This document shows positions 35,310-46,043 of a stretch of DNA of 64,000 bases, in pieces. The notes under the pieces are model-generated. The model did no database searches and was not told the origin of the DNA. It saw only the letters and a list, made by a program, of their open reading frames with translations. The DNA lies in NCBI RefSeq assembly GCF_048569485.1, contig NC_134354.1, positions 453,447,807-453,511,806 of the forward strand, read 5' to 3'. Source of the DNA: Anomaloglossus baeobatrachus (taxonomy: Eukaryota > Chordata > Amphibia > Anura > Aromobatidae). Every line of letters starts with the position of its first letter. Position 1 is the first letter of the stretch. Position numbers and translations under genes: made by a program.

Positions 35310-36356
35310 ATGTGCGCAGATAGTTCGGTTGACTGTGTTATAAATATGTTTCATAGTAAAGAAATGTTACTACCGGTAAAATCTGAGTATGGGGATTTTG
35401 TTGGAATAGAGCATACACACACACCCGCGGCCCTACCACCGGTCGCTTCATGTGGCGTAGTCGGCAGGATGTGTGACCAACAAAATCATCCCCCAGTAGT
35501 AACTTATAACCGGACAGCTCCCCCGACGTCTATTGTCAATCAGGTGAGAAAGTTTAACGGATGGAACTATCCTGTAACTGAATGGACTGAACAACTTAAG
35601 ATAGTGGGGGAAATGTATAACACTGATCCTAAGACCTTAGCAGAAATGGCCATGCTAACATTAGAGGGGGAAGCGTGGACGACAGTCAGGCTGGAGACGG
35701 TTAGGGGCCAGCGTACGTTGGATGACTTGGTGCGGGTGCTGGAGAACACCTATGGGCCGACCACATATGCGGGAACATTGCGCTATATGTTCTTCCGGCG
35801 TACTCAGCTCGAGTCTGAGGACATTCCTCAATATGCCAATGCCCTTCAAGTGCTGCTAGAACAAGCCTGTAGAAAAGAAGAACAGATAGCTAGTACGGGT
35901 GCCCGTGACCTGGTGTTGAGAGATCAGTTCGTGACCGGATTGAGAGACCCGTATCTTAACCGCTCATTGCAAGATCTACTCCGGATAAATCTGGCCTTTA
36001 CGTTCGCTGAGGTCAAACAAGAAGCTATAGAGCGTTCAAGGGGACCTGTCGTGGAGACACAAACATATACCGCGGCTTGCAGGTCCATATCTGGTATCGG
36101 GACTCCGAACAGCGACACGGAAGAACTGAAGCAGATGGTGGCAGAGTTGCAGAAACAGGTGTTACAGCTCACCCTAGACCAACAGTCGGGCCGGCAAGCG
36201 AGACAACAACCCAGCCGGCCGATGGGAAGATGCTGGACATGCGGCGACCCCCGCCATAGAGCAAACCGTTGCCCCCAGAACTTTCAAGTTCATCCACGGT
36301 CCAATCTACCAGAACCAGCAAGTCATGTCTCACAACAGCGGCCGCCTTTAAACTAG
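35310..36356 (+). other. Gag of the second Ty3/Gypsy element (fossil)
   Basis: A 348-residue frame. The middle (FNGWNYPVTEWTEQLKIVGE onward, MLTLEGEAWTTVRLE, LENTYGPTTYAGTLRYMFF) resembles the capsid region of Ty3/Gypsy and related PNMA/ARC-like Gag proteins. The C-terminus has a CCHC zinc knuckle (CWTCGDPRHRANRC). It overlaps the following pol frame by about 90 bases, as in families that use frameshifting. Confidence 0.85.
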
Positions 36357-38854
36357 ACGCCCCTGCCAAAGAGGCTCACTCGGCAGGGGAGGCCAAAGAG
36401 AGGGGTGTGGGAAAACAGAGCCAGCCACGGAACAAACTTGCATCAAATAGCCCCACCCTGGAAGTATTACTGGAAGGGATCGCCGTACAAGGGTTAATGG
36501 ATACTGGGTCTCAGGTATCCACCATCTCCGAGCAGTTCTACGAAGAATGTCTAAAGCCGCGGGTTGCCTATGACCCTGATACCGCCATCAAGATCAAAGC
36601 AGCCAATAATCTACCCATTCCGGTGACGGGAGTTGCCTGGATGAACACCGAAATCTGTGGCCAAGATCTCGGGAAGAGAGGGATAATCGTGGTCAGGGAA
36701 GGCTTTGGATCAGAAACGCCCATGATTTTTGGGATGAACATCTTGAAAGACCTGAATCTGGTGTTGTTTACCAAGAGGGGGCCCAAGTACTGGCAAGAAG
36801 TGACCGCACATAGGGCCACCCGCCGTGCCTTTCAGCAAGTGGTCCGGACCTGCAACCTCCAGCGAATGACAGAAGAACAACTGCCACTGGCCACGATCAC
36901 CGTACCCCGCCATACTAGGATCACCTTACCGGCTGGGAAAGAGACAGTTATCTCACTACCCCTTAGCACCATGAGACAGCTTGAAGGCGTGGAGGTGCTG
37001 ATTGAGCCGCGCACCCCGAAGGAAGGGAAGCTGAATCCACTAGTCGCTCGAACTCTAGCAGTAGTGAGAAAGGGAAGAATTCCTGTCAGGCTGGGCAACA
37101 CGGCTAACGTGAGCGTTGACCTAGAAGCCGGGACACAGCTCGCCCGAGTCTACGCTCTAACCGAAGAGGTGAACCCTATGAGCCCCCTCCAGTTTGTACC
37201 GTCTACAGAGGGAGATTTGACAGTGACGGTCTCTGCCATGGCCGCTGTCGCTGGTGACACCAACGCGGGGCGAGAACTACGAGAGAAGTGTCAGTTGGAC
37301 GTATCCCAATACTACAAACGGGAGGTGTCCCAGGTGGAAGAGCTACTTCAAGAGCATCAGGCGTCCTTTGCCCGGCATGACACCGACTTTGGGTGCACCA
37401 CCAGTATCAAGCACGAAATCCCCACAGGTGACGCTGCTCCGATCCGTGAAAGGTACCGCCAAATACCTCCCCAGCAATACCAAGAAGTGAAAAATCTCCT
37501 GAATTCCATGCTACACGCTGGAGTGGTACGAGAATGCCAGAGCCCCTGGGCTGCACCGGTGGTGATAGTCAAGAAGAAGGACGGGTCCCTGAGGTTCTGT
37601 GTGGACTACCGCCGTTTGAATGCTTGCACCACCCGGGACTCATACCCTTTGCCAAGGATCGAAGAATCCCTGACAGCCCTGAAGAAAGCCAAATACTTCT
37701 CTTCGTTGGATCTGGCCAGCGGATATTGGCAGGTACCTATGCACGAGAAAGATAGAGAGAAGACTGCTTTCATCCTACCCATGGGCCTGTACGAGTTCGA
37801 CCGGATGCCCTTTGGTCTGAACAACGCGCCGGGGACTTTCCAGCTGCTGATGGAGCGCTGCTTGGGAGACTTCAACTTCGACTTCACCCTCATCTACCTG
37901 GACGACATTACAGTCTATTCGGCCACATTTGAAGAACACCTGCAGCAGCTGGGCCGTGTGTTCAGTAGGTTGAGAAAACATGGCCTGAAGTTGAAACTCA
38001 GCAAGTGCCGTCTTCTGCAGCCCAAGATCAATTACCTGGGCCACCGGATCTCAGCCGAAGGTGTTCAGTCGTCTTCAGAGAAGATAGCCGCCGTACGGGA
38101 TTGGCCGCAGCCCACAAACGTCAAGGAGGTCAGGGCTTTCCTGGGGTTGGCCGGCTACTACCGCCGGTTCGTCAAAAACTTCGCCCGGCTTGCTGCACCC
38201 TTGCATGACCTGCTTCGGGGGACCACCAACAGCCCCAGAGGACGACCCATCAGCTGGGGACCCAGCCAGGAAGAGTCTTTCCAAGCCCTAAAGGGTGCCT
38301 TAATGTCTCCCCCCATCCTGGCATATGCGGACTACAACCTGCCCTTCCAACTACATACCGATGCCAGTCTACAGGGTCTAGGGGCAGTACTTTCACAGGT
38401 ACAAGAAGGCAAGGAACGGGTCATAGCCTATGCCAGTCGGTCCCTACATGAGGGCGAGAAGAACCCCACCAATTATAGCTCGTTCCGGCTGGAGCTGTTG
38501 GCCCTAACGTGGGCTATGGCGGAGAAATTTGCAGGGTACCTCACGGGGACCGAAGTACTAGTCCTGACCGATAACAACCCGTTGGCCCACTTAGAAAATG
38601 CGAAGCTCGGAGTCATGGAGCAGCGTTGGATGGCTCGGCTCTCCAAGTTCAATTACAAGATCAAATATAGGGCTGGAGCTGAGAATCAAAATGCGGACAG
38701 CCTGTCTAGAGTGTCATACCCCTTACTCAACCGAGACCGGGATGAAGAATTAGAAGGGGACGAGACGCCTAACTTTGCAAAGCTCGCCCAACAGATGATG
38801 GATTACCGCCAGTTCGTTGTGGGCGAAGCTGGAACTCCAGTGGGTTTGGTGTAG
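36269..38854 (+). other. Protease-RT-RNase H of the second Ty3/Gypsy element (fossil)
   Basis: An 861-residue frame with an aspartic protease motif (GLMDTGSQVSTI, about residue 75), RT (VVIVKKKDGSLRFCVDYRRLN, MPFGLNNAPGTFQ, LIYLDDITVYS), the connection (RAFLGLAGYYRRFVKNFARL) and RNase H (LHTDASLQGLGAVLSQV, VLTDNNPLAHL, QNADSLSR). Long and open, hence not very old. Confidence 0.92.
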
Positions 38855-38855
38855 A

Positions 38856-40000
38856 GTGGTGCAGGCTCCAGGACCAGAACCCTGAATGGGCTCTACTCAA
38901 ACAATGGGTGAAGCGGCAGCAGAAGCCTCCCGCCGATATACGGGCACGACTGTCTACCGGGACCTTGATCCTGCTCAGTCAGTGGGACCGGCTGATTCTG
39001 AGAGAAGGAGTGCTATACTGAAAGGTTCTCTTGTCGCACATGCTGGAGGAATGCACACAAGTCGTGGTGCCTGATCAATTGGCTCGTGAGATGGTGGCCA
39101 AAGCCCACAAAAGGAATGGACACTTCGGAATAGACAAGACCTTTCGGTGGATTCAACAGTCCATCTATTGTCCGGGGCTCCGCAAGCTGGTTGAAGACGT
39201 CTGCCAAACCTGTCGCACCTGTGAACTACACAAGTTCCCTGAGCAGCGTGCACCTGTCCAGACAATTAAAACATCCAGGCCCCTTGAGCTGTTGATGGTG
39301 GACTATCTGCTGATTGGGATGGCGAGCAGTGGCTATCAGTACTGCCTAGTCATGGTGGATCACTTCACAAAATTCGCTGTCGCTGTTGCTACCAAAGACC
39401 AGACGGCTGAATCGGCTGCACGGGCCATCTGTCGACAGTTCATCCACGTCTATGGGTGTCCGGAGAGGTTGCACTCCGACCAGGGGGCTTGTTTCGAAGG
39501 CCGAGTCATCGAAGAGCTGCATCGGATGTATGGGATCCAGAAGTCGAGGACCACTCCTTACCACCCACCACCCACAAGGGAACGGTGCATGTGAACGCTT
39601 CAACCGGACTCTACTCCAGCTGATCCGCACCTTGGCTGATGATAAGAAAGACCAATGGCCCCAATTCCTTCCCGATCTAGTATGGGCCTACAACAACCAG
39701 GTCCACTCCGTGACTGGTTACACCCCACACACCCTTCTCTTTGGCCGCCCCGGAAAAGGGGTCCATGACCTGAACCTATTCCGCCCTGGAGATGATGTCT
39801 GCCATAACTACCCCTCCTGGCAAAATGCTCACCGACAGAAGATGGAGACTGTACACCGGCTGGTGAGCCAACAAATCCGGGGCCAGATACATGCTGACCC
39901 ACTCCCTGTGCAAGAGCACCCCTTGAAGTTGGGACAGCTAGTCCTGCTCGGTATCAAGAAGCCACAAGCTGGCTCCTTATGGCAGCAGCTGCCGCCATAA
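38856..40000 (+). other. Integrase region of the second Ty3/Gypsy element (fossil)
   Basis: HHCC zinc-binding part (HKRNGHFGIDKTFRWIQQ, CQTCRTCE) and the catalytic core (MVDYLLIG, VDHFTKF, LHSDQGACFEG, TPYHP) followed by WPQFLPDLVWAYNNQVHSVT. Broken; the C-terminal domain and the 3' LTR are absent. Confidence 0.9.
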
Positions 40001-40852
40001 ACCGGCAGTTTAAATAGACCATATCATATAAACATGAACACAAATGTCCGAGGTATAAGCCAGCAGGCTTCTGTCTCATCTAGGCGTAATGCGCATGTCA
40101 ATTCTCATTCAAACGCTAGAGCGTGTGAGATAGACATTGCGCATGACCTGATGTCATAGCTCATTAATTCATAACTCATTGTTGTGGTTTCAGATAGCCG
40201 CGCCCGCTCGACCCATATTTGGGCGCCGAACACGCCCATCGATTCCGGACACGGTGACCTAGCAACCTGACAAACCCGTCTTACATGACGCACTGCCCCA
40301 CATTGCGCACGCTCCCGACACACAACGAGGGGACATTACCTCATATTGTGCGTTAAAACAGCGCGAGCGCAGTGATTTAATATGGAACGCTTCATATTAT
40401 TTAACACCTATATATACATAGATAATATCGAGGGGGAGGATTTTCTACACCTAATGCGTCACTCCCTTATTAACAAGGTCCAAGGGCCTCAAAAAGAGAT
40501 GGTTGCCATATCATAATCACCATGGCAACCAAACTCACTAAAATTCATAAATCAAATAAGGGGGGGGGAGAGGGGCGAGGGAGGGGCAAAATAATACTTA
40601 ATACAGGTGTAAGACAATAGAATAACCTCTTGAAACCACAAAGTCATATTTTAATTCATATGATGTAATTCCCACAAAGTCAGTTACATAATTCCTATAT
40701 TTATATTCTCAAAATTAACAATATCATGTGATGATATAAATAAGCTCCTAGACATCCAATTAGCAACCTGCTGTTTCAGTCACATTATAGCCAACTTTAC
40801 TCCATTAAGTGACTATATACTACAAACATATACCAAATAGACATATTAATAC
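40001..40852. other. Unassigned A/T-rich sequence left of the hAT insertion
   Basis: No coding frame of note. It contains GATAATATCGAGGGGGAGG and a TTGCCATATCATAATCACCATGGCAACC inverted motif. Sequence resuming after 44578 looks like its continuation once the hAT element is set aside. Confidence 0.35.
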
Positions 40853-42342
40853 TAGTGATGAGCTAGTATGCTTGTTACTACTCGGTACTCGCACGAGTAT
40901 CACTGTACTCGGGCTACTCGGCGGGTACCGAGTAATTTTGCAATACTCGTGCTTTACTCGTGGTCTTCATCCCTGCATGTTGGCGCTCTTTTGAGAGCCA
41001 GCCCTCATGCAGGGATTGGCTGGCAGACCACTGCAATGCCACAGCCCTGTTAGTTGTGGAATTGCAGTGATTGGCTGGCCTGCACAGCGTGACCGAGCCT
41101 TTATACCGGCCTGCGCGCTGTGCTCTGTACACAGCCATCTCATATTCCCTGCTTTCCACGCCCACAGGCGCCTATGATTGGTTGCAGTGAGACACGCCCC
41201 CACGCTGAGTGACAGGTGTCACACTGCACCCAATCACAGCAGCCGGTGGGCGGGTCTATACTGTGCAGTAAAATAAATAAATAAATAATTAAAAAAAACG
41301 GCGTGCGGTCCCCCCAATTTTAATACCAGCCAGATAAAGCCATACAGCTGAAGGCTGGTATTCTCAGGATGGGGAGCTCCACGTTATGGGGAGCCCCCCA
41401 CCCTAACAATATCAGTCAGCAGCTGCCCAGAATTGCCGCATACATTAGATGCGAGAGTTCTGGGGCTGTACCCGGCTCTTCCCGATTTACCCTAGTGCGT
41501 TGGCAAATCGGGGTAATAAGGAGTTATTGGCAGCCCATAGCTGCCACTAAATCCTAGATTAATCATGTCAGGCGTCTCCCCGAGATTCCTTCCATGATTA
41601 ATCTGTAAATTACAGTTAAAAAACACACACACCCGAAAAATCCTTTATTAGAAATAAAAAACACTAACAAAGTCCCTCATTACCAATTTATTAACCCCGA
41701 CAAACCCTCCATGTCCGGCGTACTCCACGGACTCCGGCGTCGCGTCCAGCTCTGCTGCATGGAAGTGACAGGAGCTGCAGAAGACACCGCCGCTCCGGTC
41801 ACCTCCACGCAGCTAATGAAGGGAATAGCGCGATCAGCTGCTGTCAGTCAGGTAACTCCCGGCCACCGCTGGATCCAGCGGTGGCCGCGATTAACCTCAG
41901 TGACAGCAGCTGATCGCTATACTCACCTCAGTTGGTGCATGGAGCTGACTGGAGCGGCGGTGAGTAGCGCGATCAGCTGAGCTGTCACTGAGGTTACCCG
42001 CGGCCACCGCTGCATCCACCGCTGGATCCAGGTAACCTCAGTGACAGCTCAGCTGATCGCTATACTCATCTCATTAGCTGCGTGGAGGTGACCGGAGCGG
42101 CGGTGTCTTCTGCAGCTCCTGTCACTTCCATGCAGCAGAGCTGGACGCGACGCTGGAGGACTGTGGAGTACGCCGGTCATGGAGGGTTTGTCGGGTTTAA
42201 TAAATTGGTAATGAGGGACTTTGTTAGTGTTTTTTATTTCTAATAAAGGATTTTTCGGGTGTGTGTGTTTTTTAACTGTAATTTACAGATTAATCATGGA
42301 AGGAATCTCGGGGAGACGCCTGACATGATTAATCTAGGATTT

Positions 42343-43474
42343 TGTTACGGGGGGCTGTCTGATAATAACTGAAAGGAGTATCAGACAGTCAGGGTCCACC
42401 GTGCAAAGACTTTGCTGCAGACTATGGCAGAGTGCAATACCTCTGTTAACTCACAGAAGGATATAATAAGTAAGTAAAGCAATTCCTCCCTTACTTGGAG
42501 GGTGTGTGGAATGATCTCTGTTAATAATCACAGAGACAAAGGCAATGTGTGCGAAATGGCACCTACCTAGGTCCGCTCTTCTAGTGGTGCAAAAGAGACG
42601 AACAGCAGCGTAAGCCGCACAAAGCTCCTACCTGCGTTCGCTCCACTAGTGTGCGAGGACACGAACCACTAGATATGGCACCTACCTAGGTCCGCTCTTC
42701 TAGTGGTGCAAAAGAGACGAACAGCAGCGTAAGCCGCACAAAGCTCCTACCTGCGTTCGCTCCACTAGTGTGCGAGGACACGAACCACTAGATATGGCAC
42801 CTGCCTAGGTCCGCTCTTCTAGTGGTGCAAAAGAGACGAACAGCAGCGTAAGCCGCACAAAGCTCCTACCTCTGTTCGCTCCCCTAGTGTGCGAGGATAC
42901 GAACAACTGCCAGACGCAGTATAAGGAACGTTACCCTAGCGGCAACGTCCACCTACGAGTAGAATCACAAGGCCCAGCCAGACCATGTGCCTCAGGCACC
43001 TGCCTATGTCCGCTCCCCTAAGAGGTAAGGATACGGACAGCAGCCGAAGCTGTAAGGTATAAGAACGCTACCCTGCCGGTAGCGCTCACCTAGCATAGAC
43101 AGAGGAATGCCTAGAGGAACGCGCACAGAGCGTCTACTCATATGCATGAACCAAGAGGACTGAGCACCATGCGGCGTGTGTCAGGGTCTTATATAGACTC
43201 TGTGCCTCATCCAAGATGGAGGACACCAGAGCCAATCCGCTGCCAGAACGACAGGAGTGACGTCATGCTGGCCTATCACCGAGCAAGACGTCACAAGCAC
43301 ATGACCAGTGACCAATCGGCATAGAAGGTGTCAGAGACATGTGACCTCGTGTCAGCGATGATGTCACCCGCACATGTGCAATGGCTCCAAGATTGGACTT
43401 AGTCTCCGGCGCTCGCACATGTGCAGTAGCAAGAAATCTGGACATAGTCTCCAGTGCTCGCAGTAACCGTAACA
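42343..43474. mobile_element. Solo LTR with 5-bp target duplication inside the hAT hairpin
   Basis: Borders TGTTACGGGG...CCGTAACA, length 1132 bp, flanked by GATTT (42338-42342 and 43475-43479). The opposite arm of the hairpin (around 41550) shows the uninterrupted sequence. It contains three 119-bp tandem units. A fossil; family unassigned but different from the GACGCCACC group. Confidence 0.88.
42556..42912 (+). repeat. Three 119-bp tandem units in the solo LTR
   Basis: ATGGCACCTACCTAGGTCCG recurs at about 42556, 42675 and 42794 (spacing 119), each with CGAACAGCAGCGTAAGCCGC and a CACTAG/CCACTAGA end. The units are almost identical. Confidence 0.9.
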
Positions 43475-44577
43475 GATTTAGTGGCAGCTATGGGCTGCCA
43501 ATAACTCCTTATTACCCCGATTTGCCAACGCACTAGGGTAAATCGGGAAGAGCCGGGTACAGCCCCAGAACTGTCGCATATAATGTATGCGGCAATTCTG
43601 GGCGGCTGCTGACTGATATTGTTAGGGTGGGGGGCTCCCCATAACGTGGAGCTCCCCATCCTGAGAATACCAGCCTTCAGCCGTATGGCTTTATCTGGCT
43701 GGTATTAAAATTGGGGGGACCGCACGCCGTTTTTTTTAATTATTTAATTATTTATTTCACTGCACAGTATACACACACCGGCTGCTGTGATTGGGTGCAG
43801 TGTGACACCTGTCACTCAGTGTGGGAGCGTGTCTCACTGCAACAAATCATAGGCGCCGAAAAGCAGGAAAGCAGGGAATAGGAGATTGATTAATGAGCGG
43901 CCGGCTTTTTCAAAAGAGGAAAAGCCACCGGAGTTTGAACAGCTGTGCAGCGCCGCGGCAGTGATCGGGGAACGGTAAGTAAGAGAGAGGGGGGGGAACT
44001 GACCGACAGACTGTGAGAGGGGGACAGACAAGACAGAGAAAGACCGACAGAGCGACGGGAGATAGAATGAAAAAAAAAATGACCGACATCGTTAGTAAAA
44101 AGCACAAAACGTGCGTTTTGGACATCGGAGTGCCACACAATGTTTTCACGTAAAATCTTTCATGTATTAATCTCAAAAAGTAACATACACCAGCTCTATC
44201 TCACTATTGGGTATGTGCCCTTAACATTTCCGCCATGAAAATTCATTTTGGTGTCATTTTGGAAGGTTTTCTGGTGAGTCCGTAAAAATGGCGTAAAACT
44301 TGGACAAAATTGTTCACAGCTGTGACTTTTGAGTGATAAATGCTTCAAGGGGTCTTCCCCATGCTGATGCCATGTCATTTGAGCACTCTTCTGAGACTTT
44401 TGTGACATTTTTAGGGTTTCTACATGCTGCCGGGGGGTCATTTCACAAAAATACTCGGGTCTCCCATAGGATAACATTGGGCTCGGTGCTCGGGCCGAGT
44501 ACACGAGTATCTTGGGAGGCTCGGCCCGAGCTTCGAGCACCCGAGCTTTTTAGTACTCGCTCATCACTAATTAATAC

Positions 44578-45179
44578 CTCTAATGATAAAGAGGACAAAG
44601 GAGGGGAGAAAAAATCTTTCTCCACCTAATGATATGGACTACCTCCTAAAATGAATCACCTATATCCACAAAGATAATCGTCTCCCCACTCTTTGCAAGG
44701 AGTAAAGTAACCACCATTTACGTGGTATATTAAACGGCTATCCTAACTAGAAATTGGAAACTACCTACTCTAAAAGGAGCTATACATTTGGGACCCCATA
44801 CTCCTATTTGTTACTCTTGTTTGTATTCCTCTGAATAAGGGTGGCATCCTTGGTGTATATTTATACTACCCTTGATAATTTCTGTACAGGTGAATCACTT
44901 GGGAAATTTTAAGACGTATTTAATAAAATAGAATTTTAAAGGGATTGTTTTTTCACTTTATATGTACTTTTTGACTATCCTGGAACTATTTGAATTGTTA
45001 GCCTCATGTTATCAGAGAAACATCCAATTCCGCAACACTGCTAGATACCTCACTTTTGATTTGTTGTAACAGCCCTCGTAACTTCCGAACAAAGCATCCA
45101 TAATTTTTGGAACCAATATAGACCTCTGGAGTCACGTACACTGGATCAGCAGGGCCGCCGAAGTGTGTTTATGTCTCCA
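44578..45179. other. Non-coding sequence between the hAT element and the SLC47A-like gene end
   Basis: A/T-rich with no credible open frame. It is probably the continuation of 40001-40852, then the region downstream of the gene. Confidence 0.4.
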
Positions 45180-45185
45180 TTTATT
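45180..45185 (-). promoter_or_regulatory. Candidate polyadenylation signal of the SLC47A-like gene
   Basis: TTTATT on the plus strand reads AATAAA on the minus strand, about 70 bases after the stop codon. It would give a short 3' untranslated region of about 90-100 bases. An AATAAA also occurs inside the coding sequence just before the stop, so the motif alone is weak; its position is what makes this one plausible. Confidence 0.4.
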
Positions 45186-45253
45186 ACTTTAAAACTATTC
45201 ATGTTCATGCCTAGAAAAAAATGTATTAACGTATCAGACAACCGCTCTAAGCA

Positions 45254-45492
45254 TTACCTATTTATTTGAATGAAATAGACTGCAATCCCAATCATTAATA
45301 TGGTCACACATAAAAACAATGCCAGTCCACGCCTGATGATCAGCTGTTTCGTTGTTAGTACATCTCCTACGACAATGGATGCCTCTAATGGGAAATCATC
45401 TTCTGAAACCATTTCTGCTTCACAGGTCTCCGCAGCGATGTTTCCTAGGATAATGGCACCTTTATTCTCATTTTCAGCATGCTTTGACTCTC
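45254..45492 (-). CDS. slc47a: SLC47A-family (MATE) transporter, last coding exon
   Basis: This is the terminal coding exon of a multidrug and toxin extrusion (MATE) transporter, a plasma-membrane H+/organic-cation antiporter that exports drugs and cationic metabolites. On the minus strand a pyrimidine-rich tract ending in TTGTTTAG precedes position 45492, and the frame then stays open for 78 codons to a TAA at 45256-45254. The N-terminal two thirds is an acidic, poorly conserved cytosolic linker. The end is a basic patch (TTKQLIIRRG) followed by a hydrophobic helix (LALFLCVTILMIGIAVYF) and a short IQINR tail. This matches the end of mammalian MATE1 as I remember it (RKQLVLRRG, a helix, then the stop). 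The phase (2 bases completing a Gly codon) agrees with the donor of the exon at 52033. The family is confident; whether it is the SLC47A1 or SLC47A2 paralogue cannot be decided from this part. Confidence 0.9.
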
Positions 45493-45564
45493 CTAAACAA
45501 TTGAAAAGAAATAATTCTTAGTAATTTACAAATAAATGTGCGCAATATATGTATTTTGTCAGTT

Positions 45565-45908
45565 AAAGGGTTGTCCAGGTGCGGGCCCAAGTCTGCAGTC
45601 ACTCTATATGACTGCAGACTTGTGAATCCTTACAGCGCACATTGTGCATGATGTCAGGATTCTCCAGTGCCAGCAGCAGGAACTGGCGACTAGATGTGTG
45701 TGGCTTAGTTTAGTAGAAGTGATTTCAGTGAAACCAGACATGTCTAATCAGAATGTGGCTGAAATTATGTAAATCGCATACTTGCAGTCATGCATCTGCC
45801 AGCACCAGTGAATCCTGACAGCACATACAGCGCTCTGTAAGATATCACAAGTCTATAATCAAATACAGTTACTGCAGATTTGCACCCCAAGCATAGACAA
45901 GCCTGTAA
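45565..45908. mobile_element. Inverted-repeat element (MITE-like) in the last intron
   Basis: AAAGGGTTGTCCAGGTGCGG and the following CCCAAGTCTGCAGT are mirrored at the right by ACTGCAGATTTGCACCCCAAG and CATAGACAAGCCT. An imperfect terminal inverted repeat of about 40 bp. No coding. Confidence 0.5.
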
Positions 45909-46043
45909 AATGAAGACGTGAGGACCCTAACCGAAGAAATGTTCTATTCCAGAGTTCTACATAGCAACTTTAATTATGTCAGAAAAAGGAATAAAGGATA
46001 TTTAGTCATGATAATGTTAAAGGCACTAAGCCTTTATTAATTC

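Larger units (their letters stand above)
34578..40000 (+). mobile_element. Second Ty3/Gypsy element, 3'-truncated fossil, head to head with the first
   Basis: Leader (34578-35309), gag (35310-36356), protease-RT-RNase H frame (36269-38854) and integrase region (about 38856-40000) lie in normal Ty3/Gypsy order. No LTR was recognised at either end and the 3' end is lost, so it is broken, with about two breaks in the pol part as well. The leader has two near-identical GACTGCAGAGCATCGC units of about 40 bp in tandem. No chromodomain seen; clade not assigned. Confidence 0.9.
40853..44569. mobile_element. hAT-type non-autonomous hairpin element with 8-bp target duplication
   Basis: Termini TAGTGATGAGC (40853) and GCTCATCACTA (44569), flanked by ATTAATAC at 40845-40852 and 44570-44577. 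An 8-bp duplication is the hAT hallmark. Most of the interior is one large inverted repeat: about 41160-41830 matches about 42070-43865 in reverse (after removing the solo LTR), with a centre near 41950 rich in GGCCACCGCTGGATCCAGCGGTGGCC. It contains no transposase. A second copy of the right terminus begins at 63606. Confidence 0.85.
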
